Below, piece after piece: positions 54,163 through 63,073 of a stretch of DNA of 64,000 nucleotides (position 1 is its first letter; each line of letters opens with the position of its first letter). Position numbers and translations under genes: made by a program. Where the stretch lies: contig NZ_CP037452.1 in NCBI RefSeq assembly GCF_007754425.1, forward strand, positions 1,583,501-1,647,500. The letters are read 5' to 3'. The DNA is from Gimesia fumaroli. Its GTDB lineage: Bacteria > Planctomycetota > Planctomycetia > Planctomycetales > Planctomycetaceae. The notes under the pieces were generated by a model, which was given only the letters and a program-made list of their open reading frames with translations, was not told the DNA's origin and did no database searches.

Positions 54163-56964
54163 TTGAAGATTCGTATTTTTGCTCTTGCGAAAGAGTTGGG
54201 AATGGACAGCAAGGTGCTGATCGATGAATGTAACCAAGCGGGGGTGAAGTTAAAAAACTCCGCTTTGGCCAGCATCACGCCCGAAGAACGTGACATAGTC
54301 ATAGCGTATTTAAACAAGAAGGACCAGCCTTCTGAGGGGGCCGCGGAACCTGCCGACCAGGCAACTCTGGTGCCTCAGCGGGAACCGAAGAAGATGCGGA
54401 CCATTAAGGCGATGACGTCTCGGGCACAGACGTCTCGGTCAGCGCCTCCCAAACCCTCTTCGGAGTCTGAAGAATCTTCAGAGCCAGAAGAAGGTTCTGC
54501 TGGAGTCGCAGTAGAACAGGAAGACGAGGCAGAATCTGACGCAGTCACTGCGGAGAGTGCCCCCCCTGCAGAGGAAAAGACGGAAGCGCCAGCGGAACCC
54601 GTGGAGTCTCGCTCTGATTTACTGAAGCGTAAATCTGCGGAACAACCTGAAGAGGTGGAAAAGGACGAGTCAGATCAGGTTCTCAGTCGTGACGATTATG
54701 TGCCCGCCGGGGGGTCAATGAAAAGTTCCAGTATGCGTGAGATGAAACCACGGGGTTCGACTCGTTCTGGAAAGCAGCAATCAAAATCGAAAACCAAGTC
54801 CGCATTGCCTTCAGTCGCTGCACCTCCTGCCTACAAGCAGCCGGTGATTCCCAAGCCTAAGAAAAAAGAAGAGAAGGCTCAAAAGCCGGAAGTACGATTG
54901 ACGGCTGACATTCTGGAACAGAAGAGCCCGCTGGCCGCTCATCTGGCACAACATACAGAGCAGAAAAAGAAGGATAAAGACAAAGACTGTGAGTCACCGG
55001 ATGATGATTCAAAAGGTCGCCGCGGAAGTCTGAGTCTGGTTGAGGCGCGGAAACAGCGTCGCGAGCAGCGCAAAGAAGGTCGCCGGGTGTTTGCTCCGGA
55101 TGGAACAGAACAGCAGGATGTCGTTGGTCGCCGTCCCCGCCGTTCGAAGCGGAAACACGACACCGGACCGATTGTTCATAAAACAGAAGCCGAAGTCGAA
55201 GTTCCAATGACGGTGCGGAGTCTGTCCGAAGCGATGGGGCGTCCTGCGAAAGCTATTATGTCAATCTTGTTCAAAGAGTTTGGCGAGATGGTGACGATCA
55301 ATCAGATTATCGAAGAGGAGACTGCATTGGCAGTGGCACTGGAATTGGGTGTGGACCTGACCTTCAAACGACAAAAGGGAGCACAGGAAACGGTTACCGA
55401 GATTGTGGAGATGGAAGATGCTCCGGAAGATCTTGTAACCCGTCCGCCAATTATCACAGTCCTCGGGCACGTCGATCATGGAAAGACAACTTTGGTTGAT
55501 TCACTGCGCAACTCTAAGGTTGTCGAAGGGGAAGCGGGGGGAATTACTCAACATATCGCCGCTTATCAGATCGATTACAACGGTCACAAGCTGACGTTTG
55601 TTGATACACCCGGTCACGCCGCCTTCAGTGAAATGCGTTCGCGGGGAGCCAACGTGACTGATATGGTCGTGCTGGTTGTTGCCGCCGATGATGGTGTGAT
55701 GCCTCAAACCGCGGAAAGCATCAGCCACGTGAAGGCCTCAGGTGTCCCGATGGTTGTGGCCATGAACAAGATTGATTTGCCGGATGTCAACGAACAAAAG
55801 GTATTACAGGATCTGACAGCCCAGAATGTGCTTCCCTCCGAATGGGGTGGTGAAACAGATGTGGTCCGTGTCTCGGCTCTCAAAGGGACCGGGTTGGATG
55901 ATCTACTGGAAACCCTGTTGTTGACGGCTGAACTGCACGAACTCAAAGCAAACCCGAACCGGCCCGCGGTCGGCGTCTGTCTGGAAGGGTTCCGCGACGA
56001 AGGTCGTGGTTCTGTTGCCTGGTTGATTGTTCAAAAAGGAACTTTGCGAATTGGCGATGCCGTCATTTGTGGCAAATCTTATGGTTATATCCGTGCCATG
56101 TACGATGATATGGACCAGCAGATTGAAGAAGCACCGCCGGCAATGCCCGTCAAAGTGACTGGTTTGGATACGGTGCCTGGTGCGGGCGATCACTTCGTCG
56201 TTGTCGACGATATCGACCAGGCCAGAGCATTAGCCGAAGAACGGCGGCACGAAGGGCGTGCTGATGTACTGTCGCGACATAGTGGTGGCCCACGTACGCT
56301 GGAAGACATTCTGGGTTCTGCCCGGGAAGGTGCGATCCAGGATCTGCCGCTGATTATCAAGGCAGATACTCCCGGATCTCTGGAAGCCATTCGCAGCGAG
56401 ATCGGAAAGTTCGAGCATCCTGAAGTGCGCGTTAAAATTCTGCATGAAGGCATCGGCGGTGTGAACGAGAGCGATGTTTATCTGGCAAGTGCATCGAATG
56501 CCATCATTATCGCTTTTCATGTTGTTGCCGAAGACCGTGCTCAAAACCTGGCGTCACAGGAAGATGTGGAGATTCGTCGCTACAGCATTATTTATGAAGT
56601 GGTCGATGACATCAGGCAATCGCTGGAAGGCTTGTTGCGTCCCGAACTGGTGCAGGAACAAACAGGACGTGCGTTGGTGCTGCAGACATTTTCGATCAGC
56701 CGATTTGGTAAGATTGCCGGGTGTCGCGTTCTTAACGGAACCATTAATCGCAATGACCGGGTCCATCTGATTCGAGATCAGAAAATTCTGAACCAGTATC
56801 CGATTGCTTCGTTAAAGCGAGAAAAGGATGATGTCAAGGAAGTTCGCGAAGGCATGGAGTGTGGTATCTTGCTGTCAGGATTTAATGATATTAAAGAGGG
56901 TGACCTGTTAGAAGCATTCCGGATCAATGAAGTCAAACGAACACTCGATTCGAAATCGAGCTAA
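54163..56964 (+). CDS. infB: Translation initiation factor IF-2
   Basis: The 933-residue protein has the IF2 N-terminal module (KIRIFALAKELGMDSKVLIDE), a long charged, low-complexity linker to about residue 310, and the GTPase core with GHVDHGKTT (~435), DTPGHAAF, NKID and the C-terminal domains (LGSAREGAIQDLPLIIKADTPGSLEAI). It delivers initiator tRNA to the 30S subunit. The longest frame begins at TTG 54142, but the TTG at 54163 follows GGGAGAAGG with eight-base spacing and gives the family N-terminus, so it is preferred. Confidence 0.97.
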   Translation: MKIRIFALAKELGMDSKVLIDECNQAGVKLKNSALASITPEERDIVIAYLNKKDQPSEGAAEPADQATLVPQREPKKMRTIKAMTSRAQTSRSAPPKPSSESEESSEPEEGSAGVAVEQEDEAESDAVTAESAPPAEEKTEAPAEPVESRSDLLKRKSAEQPEEVEKDESDQVLSRDDYVPAGGSMKSSSMREMKPRGSTRSGKQQSKSKTKSALPSVAAPPAYKQPVIPKPKKKEEKAQKPEVRLTADILEQKSPLAAHLAQHTEQKKKDKDKDCESPDDDSKGRRGSLSLVEARKQRREQRKEGRRVFAPDGTEQQDVVGRRPRRSKRKHDTGPIVHKTEAEVEVPMTVRSLSEAMGRPAKAIMSILFKEFGEMVTINQIIEEETALAVALELGVDLTFKRQKGAQETVTEIVEMEDAPEDLVTRPPIITVLGHVDHGKTTLVDSLRNSKVVEGEAGGITQHIAAYQIDYNGHKLTFVDTPGHAAFSEMRSRGANVTDMVVLVVAADDGVMPQTAESISHVKASGVPMVVAMNKIDLPDVNEQKVLQDLTAQNVLPSEWGGETDVVRVSALKGTGLDDLLETLLLTAELHELKANPNRPAVGVCLEGFRDEGRGSVAWLIVQKGTLRIGDAVICGKSYGYIRAMYDDMDQQIEEAPPAMPVKVTGLDTVPGAGDHFVVVDDIDQARALAEERRHEGRADVLSRHSGGPRTLEDILGSAREGAIQDLPLIIKADTPGSLEAIRSEIGKFEHPEVRVKILHEGIGGVNESDVYLASASNAIIIAFHVVAEDRAQNLASQEDVEIRRYSIIYEVVDDIRQSLEGLLRPELVQEQTGRALVLQTFSISRFGKIAGCRVLNGTINRNDRVHLIRDQKILNQYPIASLKREKDDVKEVREGMECGILLSGFNDIKEGDLLEAFRINEVKRTLDSKSS

Positions 56965-56988
56965 ATAGTGAATGCTTGCGGGGACTGA

Positions 56989-57399
56989 ATGACATCACGT
57001 CGATTAGCAAAAATCGCTCAGGCGATATTAGAAACAGTGAGTACGACAATATTGTTGCATTTGCGCGATCCTCGGATCAGCAATGTAACGGTCTTGCATG
57101 TTGATGTCGCACCTGATGTGCAATCAGCCAAGATTTATATTTCGATCATGGGGGATGAAAAGGCAAAAGCACTTTGTATGCATGGTTTGGAGTCCGCTAA
57201 AGGATTTATTCAGTCCAAAATAGCAGACCGAATTCAAACCCGATATACACCTGTGATTAAATTTGTTCTGGATTCTTCTGTCAAAGAGACAACAGATGCA
57301 CTTCGTCTTCTGGATGAGTTGCAGGCCGAGAGAGAAACAGAAGAGTCAGCGAAAGAGCCTTCTTCAGTAGAGGAGCAGGGCACTGACGAGGAATCGTAG
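56989..57399 (+). CDS. rbfA: Ribosome-binding factor A
   Basis: The 136-residue protein has the RbfA KH-like core: LHLRDPRISNVTVLHVDVAPDVQSAKIYISIMGDE, LESAKGFIQSKIADRIQTRYTPVIKFVLDSSV. It binds the 30S subunit during maturation. It lies 24 bases after infB, the conserved order. The last ~25 residues form an acidic tail (ERETEESAKEPSSVEEQG). Confidence 0.95.
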   Translation: MTSRRLAKIAQAILETVSTTILLHLRDPRISNVTVLHVDVAPDVQSAKIYISIMGDEKAKALCMHGLESAKGFIQSKIADRIQTRYTPVIKFVLDSSVKETTDALRLLDELQAERETEESAKEPSSVEEQGTDEES

Positions 57400-57486
57400 C
57401 GGGGTTAGCTGGCAGTGTTTCCGTGAATGAAAGAGTTGTTTTCATTACAGTCCATTTGAAATATCTCAAATATTGCACAGACAGAT

Positions 57487-58422
57487 ATGGTTGCTAAAAA
57501 AATTTCAACATCCGATAAACAGGCTATCTGTAAGAAGCTGATTGCGTTACTCAAAAAACGGTATTCAGCAACATTACCCAAGTATGATCGTCCCGTTCTG
57601 GAGACCATTCTACACGCCATCTGTCTTGAAAATACGACAAATTCAGAAGCGGATGAAGTGTTTGATGCTCTGCTGGGTGGGTTTCATGATCTCAATGAAA
57701 TCCGGGTCAGCACAATCTCCGAACTGGAATCCATTTTTTCTGCTGTCGGTGATGCTGAATGGCGAGCGTATCGAATCCGATCTGTGTTACAGTATGTGTT
57801 TGACAAAGAATTCTGTTTCGATCTGGAGTTGATGAGAAAGAAAACACTGGAGCAGGCACAGAAGCAGTTAACCAGGATGAAGTCATTATCTCCCTTTGTG
57901 ATTAATCACACCCTGCAGGTGATTTTGGGGAGTCATCTTGTGCCGGCAGATGAGAAAATTCTGAATGCCAGTAAATGGCTGGGGCTGGTGTCTGCAGATG
58001 AGTCGATTGAAACCGCCAGCGATAGTCTGAAATCCACTGTGCGTAAGTCGGATGCTCCGTTGTTTAGTCATCTGTTGCGTTGTCTGGCGACCGACGAAGA
58101 GTTGGCAGCCGACTTTAATCTGGCGAAGAATCCTCTGCCGGAAGAAGGCGTCGATTTGATGCAGGCTCCCAGTCGGTTAGAGGGCATGTTTGCTAATCCG
58201 CTTTCAAAGCAGAAGAAAAAGACTGCAAAGAAGAAAAAGAAAGCGTCGAGTAAGACGACAAAAGCGGCTGCGAAAGTGAAAAAGAAGGTTCCAACAAAAG
58301 GAACCAAAAAAGCTGCTAAAAAGACACCTGCCAAAGCAGCCAAGAAAAAAGTGCCTGCGAAAAAGGCGGCGACGAAGAAAAAAGTACCTAAAAAGAAGAA
58401 ATCTTCTTCCAGCAAAAAATAG
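57487..58422 (+). CDS. HhH-GPD-like protein with histone-H1-like tail
   Basis: The 311-residue protein has an N-terminal helical domain (~1-185) resembling the endonuclease III/HhH-GPD glycosylase fold: PVLETILHAICLENTTNSEADEVFDALL, RAYRIRSVLQYVFDKEF and SPFVINHTLQVILGSHLVPADEKILNASKWLGL. The Asp in PADEKI lines up with the catalytic Asp of EndoIII, but the catalytic lysine and the Fe-S cysteines are absent. From about residue 235 it is a Lys/Ala-rich tail (KKKTAKKKKKASSKTTKAAA...) like bacterial H1 homologues. It probably binds DNA or RNA. It follows rbfA after 87 bases. Confidence 0.75.
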   Translation: MVAKKISTSDKQAICKKLIALLKKRYSATLPKYDRPVLETILHAICLENTTNSEADEVFDALLGGFHDLNEIRVSTISELESIFSAVGDAEWRAYRIRSVLQYVFDKEFCFDLELMRKKTLEQAQKQLTRMKSLSPFVINHTLQVILGSHLVPADEKILNASKWLGLVSADESIETASDSLKSTVRKSDAPLFSHLLRCLATDEELAADFNLAKNPLPEEGVDLMQAPSRLEGMFANPLSKQKKKTAKKKKKASSKTTKAAAKVKKKVPTKGTKKAAKKTPAKAAKKKVPAKKAATKKKVPKKKKSSSSKK

Positions 58423-58668
58423 GCTTGCAGAACGGATCGATGCGATCCAGCCTCTCAGAAGACTGCAAATCGCCTTCGTACGCCCTGTTCCATAAAGATT
58501 CTCCAGGTTCTCGGTACTAAAATAATAGATTCCGCAGAAAGCAGGCTTGGAGAAGGTGGTGAATAGAAGTTACAATAAATATTCTCTGTTACTGTGCTTG
58601 TAAACATAGTCGATAGTATCGGATAGAGAATAAATACCTGATCTCTGTTTCCACAATGGAGTTTGACG

Positions 58669-60942
58669 ATGAGTGGTTATCCCAAGACGGCGATCCTGTT
58701 AGCCTGTCAGTTTCTGTTGTTACCTGTATTAACGGTTTCAACGGGGCCGACATCTGTCTCAGCCAAGATGCCAGGCAAGAAGGGAAGCAAAAAGGACCCT
58801 CAGAAGCCGCCGGTACCTAAAGTGTTTTCTCTGGAAGAAGGGATCGCCGACGATGTCGTGCTACCCCTGGTTCCGGCAAAACCGCGTACTCCTGAAGAGC
58901 AGAAAAAAATCGACTCTGCCGCCTGGTATATGACCGGGCGTTTGCGCGAAGCACGAAACGATTTCATCGGCGCCTATGAAGCCTACAAGAAAGCGATGGA
59001 AAACAATCCCAATTCCGTCGAGATCTACCGAGTTCTAATCCGGCTCGCATCGGGGCTGGATAAAACAGAAGAAGCAATTGAATTTGCACAAAAGGCTGTC
59101 GAGCTCGATCCTGAAGATTATGAACTCATGCGTAAGCTGGGTTTACATATGGCAGGACAGGGGCGTTTTGAAGACGCAGTGATGTTTCTGAATAAGGCAT
59201 CCGATTCGCCGGCGATTAATAAAAAATCGGGCGTGTATGTCATCATCAAACACGACCAGGCAAATCTCTACGAGCGCTTAGGGAAGCAGGAAGAAGCGGC
59301 GCAATGCTGGGAAGTGGTATTTAATGCACTGACCAAGCCGGATGATTATACCTTTGAATTTACTACGCGATCTCAGCTGGAAGCAAAGCAGGCGAAATTA
59401 TATGAACGAATGGGGCAGTCGTTTTTAGAGACAGATCGTTTGAAGCTGGCTGTGGAAGCATTCAATAAAGCGGCAGAATCGCAAAAAGGCCGTCCTGGAA
59501 TTCTCAAGTATCATCTGGCACAGGTTTATTTTCGATCCAAGCAGTATCAACAGGCACTCGATTCACTACAGTCCTATTTCGATGAACAACTCCAGTCGAA
59601 AGGGCGTAAGGCCTATGAATTTCTGGGTGAAATCCTGGCTGCATTGAATCGGTCCGATGAGCTGATTCCAAAACTGCAAACGCTGGCAGAAAAAGATCGA
59701 TTCAATCGGACCCTGCATTACTATCTGGCCGAGCAGTATGGCGCTGCGGGACAGTTTGATAAAGCAGAAAAGACCTATCTGGATTCCATTGGCAATTCAT
59801 CCGACGTCGAAGGTCTGGCGGGGTTGATGTCGCTGTATAAGAAAAATCAGAAGTACGACAAGCTGATTGAGACCCTCTCTAAAATTGTGCAGACGGGAGA
59901 TGGGATTCAAAAAATTCAGCCAGATCTGCAGAAGATGTCGCAGGACAAAGAGTTTGTAAAGACGCTGGTTGCCGAGGCACAAAAACTGAAGGATAAAGAC
60001 CCTCCGGGTGTCGATGTGTTTTCCGGTTTTATCATTGCGAAACTGGCTGCCGAAGCGGGTGAGAAAAAAGCAGCGGGTGAATTCTATCAGTTTGCGATGA
60101 ATGCGGCTGAAAAGCATAAAAAACCACAGGTACGCGGCAACTGGACCCTGTTGATTCTGCAGGAGTACAGCGAACTCTTGCGAGAAGAAAATCAATATGG
60201 AGAGCTGGCCGAGTTCCTGCAGAAGGCTGTTAAGAATCCACTTTTGGCACCTCAGCGAATTAACCTGTTGTATTTTCTGGCGGACGCTCACGAGCGAAAT
60301 GGCGAAACAGAAGCTGCGATCAAGGTCAACCAGGAAGCACGACAGGCAGCCCCCCGGTTTCCCTTGCTCGATTACCAGCATGCCTGGATCTACTATCACA
60401 GTCGAGACTGGGACAAAGCGATTGTGCAGCTGAAGGAATTCATCAAAAAGTACCCGCGGCAGAAGGAGCGTGTCTACCAGGTGAAGATGATGCTTTCGAA
60501 TACCTATGTACAACAGGGAGACATTGCCAAGGGAGAAGCCGTTCTGGAAGAGTTGCTCGCCGATGATCCGGACAATCCTTCGATCAATAATGATCTGGGA
60601 TATCTCTACGCCGACCAGGGTAAGAATCTGGAACAGGCCGAAAAGATGATTCGAATTGCCTTGAAGTCAGAACCGAATAATATGGCATACCTCGACAGTA
60701 TGGGGTGGGTCCTGTTTAAGCGAGAGAAATATAAAGAGGCGCAGGAATACCTGGAACGCGCCAGTAAGTTGCCTGGAGGCGGCGATAGCACGATTCTGGA
60801 TCATCTGGCAGACTGCTACCACAAATTAGACAAGACAAAAGAAGCAACAGAGCTTTGGAAGAAGGCACTGGAAGATGCACTCAAGGCTACTCCCCCAGAC
60901 ACAAAATTGATTGAGCAGCTCCAGGAGAAACTCAATCAGTAA
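58669..60942 (+). CDS. Large secreted TPR-repeat protein
   Basis: The 757-residue protein has a signal peptide (AILLACQFLLLPVLTVSTGPTSVSA, cleavage ~32), a basic linker and TPRs across most of its length, including GAYEAYKKAMENNPNSVEIYRVLIRLA, EFAQKAVELDPEDYELMRKLGLHMA and, near the C-terminus, NNDLGYLYADQGKNLEQAEKMIRIALKSEPNN. It resembles outer-membrane or periplasmic TPR scaffolds (PEP-CTERM/BcsC-like), but no catalytic domain is seen. The ATG at 58669 follows GGAG at seven bases and is chosen over a TTG two codons upstream. Confidence 0.9.
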   Translation: MSGYPKTAILLACQFLLLPVLTVSTGPTSVSAKMPGKKGSKKDPQKPPVPKVFSLEEGIADDVVLPLVPAKPRTPEEQKKIDSAAWYMTGRLREARNDFIGAYEAYKKAMENNPNSVEIYRVLIRLASGLDKTEEAIEFAQKAVELDPEDYELMRKLGLHMAGQGRFEDAVMFLNKASDSPAINKKSGVYVIIKHDQANLYERLGKQEEAAQCWEVVFNALTKPDDYTFEFTTRSQLEAKQAKLYERMGQSFLETDRLKLAVEAFNKAAESQKGRPGILKYHLAQVYFRSKQYQQALDSLQSYFDEQLQSKGRKAYEFLGEILAALNRSDELIPKLQTLAEKDRFNRTLHYYLAEQYGAAGQFDKAEKTYLDSIGNSSDVEGLAGLMSLYKKNQKYDKLIETLSKIVQTGDGIQKIQPDLQKMSQDKEFVKTLVAEAQKLKDKDPPGVDVFSGFIIAKLAAEAGEKKAAGEFYQFAMNAAEKHKKPQVRGNWTLLILQEYSELLREENQYGELAEFLQKAVKNPLLAPQRINLLYFLADAHERNGETEAAIKVNQEARQAAPRFPLLDYQHAWIYYHSRDWDKAIVQLKEFIKKYPRQKERVYQVKMMLSNTYVQQGDIAKGEAVLEELLADDPDNPSINNDLGYLYADQGKNLEQAEKMIRIALKSEPNNMAYLDSMGWVLFKREKYKEAQEYLERASKLPGGGDSTILDHLADCYHKLDKTKEATELWKKALEDALKATPPDTKLIEQLQEKLNQ

Positions 60943-60992
60943 ACGATTTCTTTCCTTTCTGGTGTTTTGTAATATAGGTTAATTATTTTCTC

Positions 60993-61015
60993 ATCTGCGT
61001 CGTTCTGGCGCAGAT
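60993..61015 (+). other. Small hairpin between TPR gene and yebC
   Basis: ATCTGCG (60993-60999) pairs with CGCAGAT (61009-61015) around a nine-base loop; TTTCACTTTTTATTT follows. It may be a weak terminator for the TPR gene. Confidence 0.45.
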
Positions 61016-61052
61016 ATTTCACTTTTTATTTATTCAGTTGAGCGAACTATAA

Positions 61053-61805
61053 ATGGCAGGTCATTCACATTGGGCAAATATCGCCGCCAAGAAAGGGGTG
61101 ATTGATAAAAAGCGGGGTAAGCTGTTTGGTAAGTTGAGTCGTGCGATTATCGTGGCGGCACAACATGGCGGGGGCGACCCGGGTATGAATCTGGCATTGC
61201 GGTATGCCATTGATAAGGCTCGTAAAGCCAGTATGCCGAAGGAAAATATTGACCGTGCCGTGAAAAAAGGCTGCGGTGAATTATCGGGTGAAAACTTTGA
61301 AGAGCTGGTCTATGAAGGTTATGGAGCCGCGGGTGTGGCAGTATTGTGTGACATTCTGACAGAGAACCGGAATCGAACCGCCGGTGAAATTCGCAAGATC
61401 TTTGAAGTGCATGGCGGGAACCTGGGCAGTACCGGATGCGTGGCCTGGATGTTTGAACGCAAAGGGTTGTTTCTGGTCCCCTGCGAAAATGTCGAAGAAG
61501 ACGCGCTGTTTGAGATTGCACTGGAAGCGGGGGCAGATGACGTTTCTGCCAATGGAGATGTATACGAAGTCACCTGCAGTGTAGAGGCATTTCAACAGGT
61601 TGCAGATATATTCGAAGAAAAGAAAATTCCCACGAATCTGGCTGAGATTTCGCGCATTCCTGATACAACAGTCGATTTGGGAGTCGAAGACGGGAAGAAA
61701 GTGCTGAGGCTCATGGAGGCACTTGAGGATCATGATGATGTGCAAAGTGTAACTGCCAACTTTAATATTCCGGATGAGATCATGGCAGAAGTCACCGCCG
61801 ACTGA
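61053..61805 (+). CDS. yebC: YebC/PmpR family regulatory protein
   Basis: The 250-residue protein matches the YebC/TACO1 family: MAGHSHWANIAAKKGVIDKKRGKLFGKLSRAI at the start, ALRYAIDKARKASMPKENIDRAVKKG (~49-75), YEGYGAAGVAVLCDILTENRNRT and GNLGSTGCVAWMF. Members are DNA-binding regulators or translation factors. In E. coli yebC lies beside ruvC-ruvA-ruvB; here ruvB follows one gene later. Confidence 0.96.
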   Translation: MAGHSHWANIAAKKGVIDKKRGKLFGKLSRAIIVAAQHGGGDPGMNLALRYAIDKARKASMPKENIDRAVKKGCGELSGENFEELVYEGYGAAGVAVLCDILTENRNRTAGEIRKIFEVHGGNLGSTGCVAWMFERKGLFLVPCENVEEDALFEIALEAGADDVSANGDVYEVTCSVEAFQQVADIFEEKKIPTNLAEISRIPDTTVDLGVEDGKKVLRLMEALEDHDDVQSVTANFNIPDEIMAEVTAD

Positions 61806-61836
61806 TTCTCAAGCACCAGGTAATGGGGACAGAACG

Positions 61837-62928
61837 TTGACGATTGAATTCAGTTGCTCGCATTGTAATAAAGTTCTGAAGACGTCAGACGATAAAGCGG
61901 GCCGCAGAGCGAAGTGCCCCCAATGTGGCGAGCCAATTGATGTTCCCCAGCTGACTCAATCTGCTGCAGAGCCGGCAAGTGACGGCTTTGACGCATTCGA
62001 AGAAGTCGTTCCGGAACAAAAGAGCTTTCTTGCTGAGCAGACTGCGCCCGTTCGGGAAGAAGAGAGTTTTCTTTCCGCAGAAAGTATCGACTGTCCCATG
62101 TGTGGCGAGTCAATCCCTGCTGATGCGAAACGGTGCAGACACTGTGGTGAGGCGATTCAGGAAGAAGTATCTGGCCCCCGTAGCATCAAGGTGGGCGAGG
62201 TTTTTTCGCGCGCCTGGAATGTGTTTAAAGCAAACCTGGGGCAAGTCATCGGGATTCATGTATTAGCCTATATTCTCTGTGTTGTGGCGTCATTTGTTGT
62301 TTTATTTGTGATTTCCGCGATTGGCTTTGCCGGGTTGTTGGCGATCGCGGGAAAGCCGGATCCGGGCGTCATGGTTTTGTCTGTGGTTATCTTCTACATC
62401 GCCTTGATTTTGGTCAGTGGCGTCGTTCAGCTCTATTTTATGCTGGGAGTACTCTCGTTTTTGCTGAAACTGGTTCGAGGAGAGCAGCCGGGATTTAATC
62501 TCATCTTCAGTGGTGGTCCCTATTTAGGAAGGATGCTGCTCTGTAGCATCGTATTTTTTCTGGCGTACTTATTAGGCTACCTGTGTTTTGTCATTCCAGG
62601 ACTCATTATCGCACTCATGTTTTGGCCATATCCCTATTTGTTAATTGACCGCAATTTGCCAGGCATCGATGCCTTTACGGATTCGAGAAAGATCACTAAA
62701 GGCAATCTGATGAGCCTGTTCCTGATTTACCTTTCGTTAGTGGGACTCACTCTCGTGCCGTATGGCTTGATTTTGATTATTACCATCGGCATGGAGCAGA
62801 TGGCAGGGCAAATGGCTATTCTGGGAGTGTTGCTCGTTTTGGGATTTATGGCAGCAATTTACATCCTTCTGATTCCCTTTTTCATGTTGGTGGGGACCGT
62901 CAGTTACGCTGAGATGACCAATCAGTGA
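61837..62928 (+). CDS. Zinc-ribbon membrane protein
   Basis: The 363-residue protein begins with a zinc ribbon IEFSCSHCNKVLK...RAKCPQCG (~2-35) typical of planctomycetes, then a second one IDCPMCGESIPADAKRCRHCG (~85-105), and a C-terminal domain with about six hydrophobic spans (~135-355), similar to DUF4013/membrane-DUF proteins (FSRAWNVFKANLGQVIGIHVLAYILC; FPYLLIDRNLPGIDAFTDS-like). The frame is open upstream and overlaps yebC, but the TTG at 61837 with GGGG upstream gives the natural zinc-ribbon start. The function is unknown. Confidence 0.8.
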   Translation: MTIEFSCSHCNKVLKTSDDKAGRRAKCPQCGEPIDVPQLTQSAAEPASDGFDAFEEVVPEQKSFLAEQTAPVREEESFLSAESIDCPMCGESIPADAKRCRHCGEAIQEEVSGPRSIKVGEVFSRAWNVFKANLGQVIGIHVLAYILCVVASFVVLFVISAIGFAGLLAIAGKPDPGVMVLSVVIFYIALILVSGVVQLYFMLGVLSFLLKLVRGEQPGFNLIFSGGPYLGRMLLCSIVFFLAYLLGYLCFVIPGLIIALMFWPYPYLLIDRNLPGIDAFTDSRKITKGNLMSLFLIYLSLVGLTLVPYGLILIITIGMEQMAGQMAILGVLLVLGFMAAIYILLIPFFMLVGTVSYAEMTNQ

Positions 62929-62961
62929 ACGCAACCATTCTTTGAAACCGTTGCAATTCTT

Positions 62962-63004
62962 AAGAGCTCCCCTGTCTGGGTTTTACGGCTGGGGAGTTCT
63001 TTTG
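62962..63004 (+). terminator. Intrinsic terminator after zinc-ribbon membrane protein
   Basis: GAGCTCCCC pairs with GGGGAGTTC (one G-T pair) around a loop, followed by TTTT. It starts about 35 bases after the stop codon and separates this gene from ruvB. Confidence 0.8.
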
Positions 63005-63073
63005 CTATGATACCCGCCATTGGGCAGAGGCTGTGGCGCCTCTGGGCAGAGTACTTAGATTGTGGATGTGAAC

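Noticed and set aside
58423-58455. Cruciform after the H1-tailed gene as a terminator
   Set aside because: Short nested stems (AGGCT/AGCCT and GGATCG/CGATCC) occur, but no T-run follows and the pairing is interrupted.
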